Positions 60,142 through 64,000 of a stretch of DNA of 64,000 nucleotides are shown here, piece after piece. Position 1 is the first letter of the stretch, and each line of letters opens with the position of its first letter. The stretch lies in the NCBI GenBank assembly GCA_943736015.1, contig OX031070.1, forward strand, positions 40,044,173 to 40,108,172, in the 5' to 3' direction. The notes beneath the pieces are model-generated. The model made no database searches. It was not told the DNA's origin and saw only the letters and a program-made list of their open reading frames with translations. The position numbers were made by a program, and so were the translations under genes. This DNA comes from Tridacna crocea. Lineage: Eukaryota > Mollusca > Bivalvia > Cardiida > Cardiidae.

Positions 60142-60626
60142 CAGGCCTGTATTCACCAACTATTCTTAACCCTTTACCACACGTATGAATTTAGACCTAT
60201 CCAAATCGAAAGCATTTACAGACCATAATTTTATAGTGGCTCAAATGATGCAATTTTTCTTTGATAGAGTAGAAAATGTTGCGGGAAAAGGAGAGTAGAA
60301 AATGTTGCGAGTAAAGGAGAAGATGCTGGTTACCAGCATTTTCTTCTTTTCCCACAAAATTTTCAAAAGGCCTCTTCCTCATGGTCGTCAAAAGTCGTCA
60401 TTGTGACGTAAAGGGTTTAGAACGTTCTCTGTCTTATTCTCCAAAATTTTTCTACATTCGGAAGTAACACAACTGATTGGCTAAATCGAATACTAAACCA
60501 TTCGGTTTAGCCTGGCTAAACCATTCGGTTCAGCTAATCCGAAGTTGTGTTACTTACAAATTTAGAAAACCTTTGAAAATAAAGACTACGAATAATCTCA
60601 AGAATGGTTGGTGAATACAGGCCCTG
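60142..60626. mobile_element. GTATTCACC palindromic MITE with TTAA-MITE inside
   Basis: CAGGCCTGTATTCACCAAC at the left, TTGGTGAATACAGGCCC at the right, AACACAACTGATTGGC and AAGTTGTGTTACTTAC inside. Confidence 0.88.
60166..60419 (-). mobile_element. TTAA-MITE A, nested, with stem duplication
   Basis: GAGTAGAAAATGTTGCG is tandemly duplicated in the left stem. Inserted at the ATTCTTAAGAAC-like position of its host element. Confidence 0.9.
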
Positions 60627-60724
60627 TACATTTCTGAGTAAGCTAACAGGCTTGGTACAAACAAAATACACAGACAGGCTTTCATCAAGCTACTTAAGAA
60701 GTCTCATGTGTATCGGTCAACTAA

Positions 60725-60775
60725 CAAGGTAACGCAGTTGGTATATGTACAGGACTTTCGACTAGGAGTTGCTTG
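60725..60775 (+). mobile_element. SINE head, split by a MITE pair
   Basis: AACGCAGTTGGTATATG and ACAGGACTTTCGACTAGG match the tRNA-like start of the SINE at 7294; continuation at 61240. Confidence 0.5.
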
Positions 60776-61004
60776 TTAACCTATTACCACACAATCCCTA
60801 CTTTTGATGCCCCTGAGAAAGATGCCTTTAGAAAACATTGTGGGAAAGGGAGAAAATGCTGATAACCAGCATTTTCTCCTTTTCCCACAATGTTTTCTAT
60901 CCTTTACAAAACAAATTTCAAATTTTCAGTCACTTTTATTTTGTCGTCTGCAAATGCTTTCGATTTGGACAACCCTAAAATATTGTCGTTTGGTAATGAG
61001 TTAA
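60776..61004 (+). mobile_element. TTAA-MITE A, tail-to-tail pair, first
   Basis: Core ATGCTGATAACCAGCAT. Shares TTAA 61001-61004 with the next. Confidence 0.92.
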
Positions 61005-61228
61005 CTCTTTACCAAACAACAAAATTTCAGACTTGTCCAGATTGAGAGCATTTGCGGACGACAATTTCAATGTGGTTCTATAATCTGATTTATTGTTCGA
61101 TAGGATAGAAAACCTTGTGGAAAAAGGAGAAAATGCTGGTTACCAGCATTTTCTCCTTTTCCCACAATGTTTTCTAAAGGCTTCTTTCTCAGGGTTGTCA
61201 AAAGTAGGGATTGTGTGGTAATGGGTTA
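61001..61228 (-). mobile_element. TTAA-MITE A, tail-to-tail pair, second
   Basis: R arm variant CGACAATTTCAATGTGG; right end GGTAATGGGTTAA. Confidence 0.92.
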
Positions 61229-61239
61229 AATCCACATCT

Positions 61240-61310
61240 TGGCCACTTTGTTTCTGAGGATTGGTGATAGTCATCGTGACAGAATTCTTTCCTCTCTTAC
61301 TGCTAACCTG
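61240..61310 (+). mobile_element. SINE body fragment
   Basis: TTTCTGAGGATTGGTGATAG and TTCTTTCCTCTCTTACTGC align with the SINE at 7294-7560 after its head. Confidence 0.55.
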
Positions 61311-61313
61311 AGT

Positions 61314-61512
61314 TTCAAAATTTTAGACTGAACCAAAATGAAAGTACTTTTTGACCACCAATTCAGTTTAGCTCAAAAGATCAGTTCTGCCTTTGAAATG
61401 GTAGAATGCAATGGGAGAAAAGGACAAAACGAGGGTTACCCGCATTTTCTCCTTTTCCCACCATTTAGGCCCTCCCCCTCAAGGTTGTTTAGACATGCAA
61501 TCTTTTGGTATA
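61314..61512 (-). mobile_element. TTAA-MITE A, decayed
   Basis: Core AACGAGGGTTACCCGCATT; R-arm word TTTTAGACTGAACC. Confidence 0.6.
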
Positions 61513-61551
61513 GTGTCACATTTCACACATTTTTATCACCCTGCAAAACAA

Positions 61552-61738
61552 ATGTTTTTGGGGGGTATACTGGAATCAGCCTGTCTGTCCGTGTGTCCAT
61601 CTGTGTGTCTGTGCTTGTGTCTGTCCCTGTGTCCGCCAATGTGTCTATCTGTGAACAAAATACCAGTATTTGCTGGTTTCTGTCAAAGCACTGGCGGGGG
61701 TATTACTAGTAAGTCAGATTAAGTGACAGCTCTAGTTT
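61552..61738 (+). mobile_element. GTATACTGG...GACAGCTCTAGTT repeat with CTGTCTGTCC tract
   Basis: GGGGGGTATACTGGAATCAG, CTGTCTGTCCGTGTG, then GGCGGGGGTATTACTAG and AAGTGACAGCTCTAGTTT. Confidence 0.7.
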
Positions 61739-61768
61739 ATATTGCAAGAGTATTTTTCTTTTATTTAT

Positions 61769-61997
61769 GTAACCCTTTACCAAACAATCCTTAGTATTAA
61801 CTACCCTATGGAAAAATATCTTCTTGAAACATCATGGGAAAAAGAGAAAATGCTGGTAACCAGCATTTTCTCCTTTTCCCACAATGTATTTTTACCCTCC
61901 AAAGTTGAACTTACATTTTTGAGGCCCAGTTATTGTGTGGTGTGCAAAAGCTTTCAATCCGAGCAAGTCTAAAATGTTGTTGTTAAGTAGAAGGTTA
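61769..61997 (+). mobile_element. TTAA-MITE A, complete
   Basis: GTAACCCTTTACC to GTAGAAGGTTAA; hairpin core intact, R arm diverged. Confidence 0.85.
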
Positions 61998-62095
61998 AGG
62001 GAGATGATACATTCTTACATGAGATTTTAAAAATTTGGTCGAAGGGCAAAGACTAGCTGCATAGTGCATACATAGCACAGACTTTGCAGAAATGC

Positions 62096-62298
62096 CTTGA
62101 TAGATTTCACTTACTTTCAACCAACCAAGTTTCGTAATAAAAAGGGAGATAACTCCACTTACTTTCAACCCACCAATTTTCATCATAAGGGAGGTAACTC
62201 TACTTGCTTTCAACCCACCAATTTTCGTCATAAAAAGGGAAATAACTCTACTTGCTTTCAATCCACCAATTTTCGTCATGAAAAGGGAGATAACTCTA
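62096..62298 (+). repeat. Tandem repeat, four 48-bp units
   Basis: CTTACTTTCAACC/CTTGCTTTCAACC at 62109, 62157, 62203 and 62251, each with CCACCAATTTTCGTCAT and GGGAGATAACTC. Confidence 0.88.
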
Positions 62299-62472
62299 TC
62301 AAATGGTGAATGATTTTTGCTATGCATGGCTTTTTTCTTTTTTTCGTTCTAAGAGGTGTTCCTTGTACCCCTCCCAATAGTCAATACAAGCTAATATAGA
62401 CAAAATTTAACTTTACCTTGTATAGTTTTTATCCCATAATGTGCTAGAACTGTTTTAAGTTTCTTTACATTT

Positions 62473-62527
62473 TAGATAAAGATCAGACTGCACAGAACCT
62501 GCAGTCTGATCTCTGATCGACACTGTT
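62473..62527. repeat. Hairpin in GATCAGACTGCACAG repeat
   Basis: AGATCAGACTGCA (62480-62492) pairs perfectly with TGCAGTCTGATCT (62500-62512). Confidence 0.75.
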
Positions 62528-62582
62528 TGTTTCTTTGCTACTGTAAAACTACTTTACTTGTCAATACAGTAACTGTGTTTTT

Positions 62583-62811
62583 TTAACTGTTTACAAAACA
62601 AAAAAATTGTAGACTTGGCCAAGTTGAAAGGATTTGCAGATGACAAAATAAAATGCAGCTCAACAAATGAAATTTGTTTCCAGCAGGGCAGAAAACATTG
62701 TGGGAAAAGGAGAAAATGCTGGTTACCAGCATTTTCTCCTTTTCCCTCAATATTTTCAGAGGCTTGTTTCTCAGGGTCGTTTAAAGTCAGGATTGTGTGG
62801 TGAAGAGTTAA
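62583..62811 (-). mobile_element. TTAA-MITE A, complete
   Basis: TTAACTGTTTACAAAAC to GGTGAAGAGTTAA; perfect upper stem. Confidence 0.9.
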
Positions 62812-62863
62812 TGCGGCATCCGAAGTGTTAAGGAAACAGTATTGATTTTCTATTTTGATATAT

Positions 62864-62988
62864 GGAAAATTCTTTTTTCCCAGGACAAATCTGACAGAAT
62901 AAGACAGTAAAAATTTCTGTTTTATAGAAAATTCTTTTTTGCCAGGACATATCTGACAGTATCAGACAGTAAAAATTTCTATTTTATA
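62864..62988 (+). repeat. Two-copy tandem repeat, about 61 bp
   Basis: GAAAATTCTTTTTT(C/G)CCAGG and AGACAGTAAAAATTTCT occur twice. Confidence 0.85.
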
Positions 62989-63218
62989 TTAACCCATTAC
63001 CACACAATCCCTACTTTTGACGCCCCTGAGAAAGAAGCCTTTAGAAAACACTGTGTGAAAAGGAGAAAATGCTGGTAACCAGCATTTTCTCCTTTTCCCA
63101 CAGTGTTTTCTACCCTTCCCAAAGCAAATTTTCAATTTTTCAGTCACTTTAATTTTGTTGTCTGAAAATGCTTTCAATTTGGACCAGTCTAAAATTTTCT
63201 TGTGTGGTAAAGAGTTAA
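62989..63218 (+). mobile_element. TTAA-MITE A, complete
   Basis: TTAACCCATTACCACAC to GGTAAAGAGTTAA; stem ACACTGTGTGAAAAGG on the left. Confidence 0.92.
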
Positions 63219-63413
63219 AGTGTTTAAAGTGGGATTATTTGTTTGGCATTAAAGTTCCTTCACAAAGAAAAATAATCTTTGTCCAGTTTCTGCTGTAAGT
63301 TTTCATACTCTTCCATAAATACATGTAGTTTATCAATAACTTTCAATAACATCATTTATATAGTAGCTTTACAGGAGTAGTTTCAGAATGTGAATGTACT
63401 GTTCAGATCTTCT

Positions 63414-63642
63414 TTAACCCATTACCACACAATCCCTACTTTCGATGCCCCTGAGAAAGAAGCCTTTTGAAAACACTGTAGGAAAAGGAGAAAATGCTGG
63501 TAACCAGCATTTTCTTCTTTTCCCACAATGTTCTCTACCCTTCCCAGATAGAACTGCTATTTTTGAATCATATTTATATTGTCGTATAACTGCAAATGCT
63601 TTCAATTTGGACTGTCAATTTTGTCGTTCGGTCAAAAGTTGA
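63414..63642 (+). mobile_element. TTAA-MITE A, complete
   Basis: Right end decayed to GGTCAAAAGTTGA; right stem has TTCTTCTTTTCCC. Confidence 0.9.
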
Positions 63643-63696
63643 TGTTGCCATTTGAAATTCTTTAGAAATAGATTTAAATTCTCTTGTTTGTATTTC

Positions 63697-63914
63697 TTAA
63701 CCCTTTACCATACAATTCCAAGTTTTAACAGCTTGTAGAAGACAGCTTTTGAAAATATTCTGGGAATGGGAAATTATGTTGATAAACAGCATTTTCTCCT
63801 TTTCCACAGTGTTTTCTTTCTGTTCCTAGGCAATGTCATCATTTGAACCCTATTTTAATAGTTTATTGTCTGCACTAGCTTTCAATTTGGAGAAAGCTGA
63901 AACTTTGTTGTCCA
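63697..63914 (+). mobile_element. TTAA-MITE A, diverged
   Basis: TTAACCCTTTACCATACAAT start; core ATGTTGATAAACAGCAT. Confidence 0.75.
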
Positions 63915-64000
63915 AATGACAAATTTTGGGACTGGACCAAATTCAAAGCATCTGCAGCCAACAAATTCATCTTGGTAATATGATGATTTTCTGACCTGGA
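63915..64000 (-). mobile_element. TTAA-MITE A, R arm, cut by window end
   Basis: AATGACAAATTTTGGGACTGG and AAAGCATCTGCAGCC. Confidence 0.65.

Noticed and set aside
59123-64000. Further NT5C3-like exons downstream of 2c
   Set aside because: I looked for the family sequence following the C..CH segment and for another DFDxT exon and found none; the stretch is mobile elements and tandem repeats.

Overview
The window is animal nuclear DNA, AT-rich and intron-rich, and most likely from a bivalve mollusc. The coding exons are close to vertebrate proteins and have canonical GT/AG borders. The repeats are of kinds I associate with molluscs: long repeats with CCGTC clusters near one end, a repeat starting AGCTCACCTGAGC and ending near GGCCCTCTTGTTT, a tRNA-derived SINE whose tail ends in CAATCAAT-type sequence, and a 158-bp satellite rich in AAGGTCAAGGTCACAGTGAC. 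The species assignment is an inference from these repeats, not a search result.

Bases 916-28884 carry the last 25 coding exons of clathrin heavy chain (CLTC) on the plus strand. They run from the end of the N-terminal propeller, about residue 273 of the vertebrate protein, to the stop codon. Every exon joins in frame; together they encode 1416 residues. The 5' exons lie before the window. A 3' UTR with several AATAAA signals follows.

Bases 29.8-48.4 kb have no gene I can support and are packed with repeats: inverted copies of a TAGCTCTACTGG repeat, a large compound inverted repeat at 42.7-45.5 kb, several foldback elements, and the satellite at 45.7-46.7 kb.

Bases 48462-59122 hold the 5' part of a cytosolic 5'-nucleotidase III gene (NT5C3-like, HAD superfamily) on the plus strand. 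One common exon is followed by three alternative versions of the next exon, at 53376, 56358 and 59053. Each starts in phase 0, encodes the catalytic HAD motif I (DFDxT) and leaves in phase 1, so a productive transcript should use exactly one. This apparent mutually exclusive exon cluster placed on an enzyme active site is the most interesting gene-level observation. The rest of the gene lies beyond the window.

Throughout the window is a very dense family of about 228-bp miniature elements, called TTAA-MITE here, with roughly 70 clear and 20 decayed copies. They have TTAA at both ends, termini of the type CCCTTTACC...GGTAAAGGG, and a central near-perfect hairpin of about 67 bp. TTAA duplication and terminal CCC/GGG suggest piggyBac-type mobilisation. 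Three subfamilies (A, B, C) differ in the hairpin by paired, compensating base changes. One copy sits in a local tandem array whose neighbouring units preserve the empty TTAA site; others sit inside other mobile elements or abut each other across one shared TTAA. Orientation terms: in A, plus means the short L arm (ACACAATCCC) comes first and the long R arm (GTCGTCTGCAAATGCTTTC) last.
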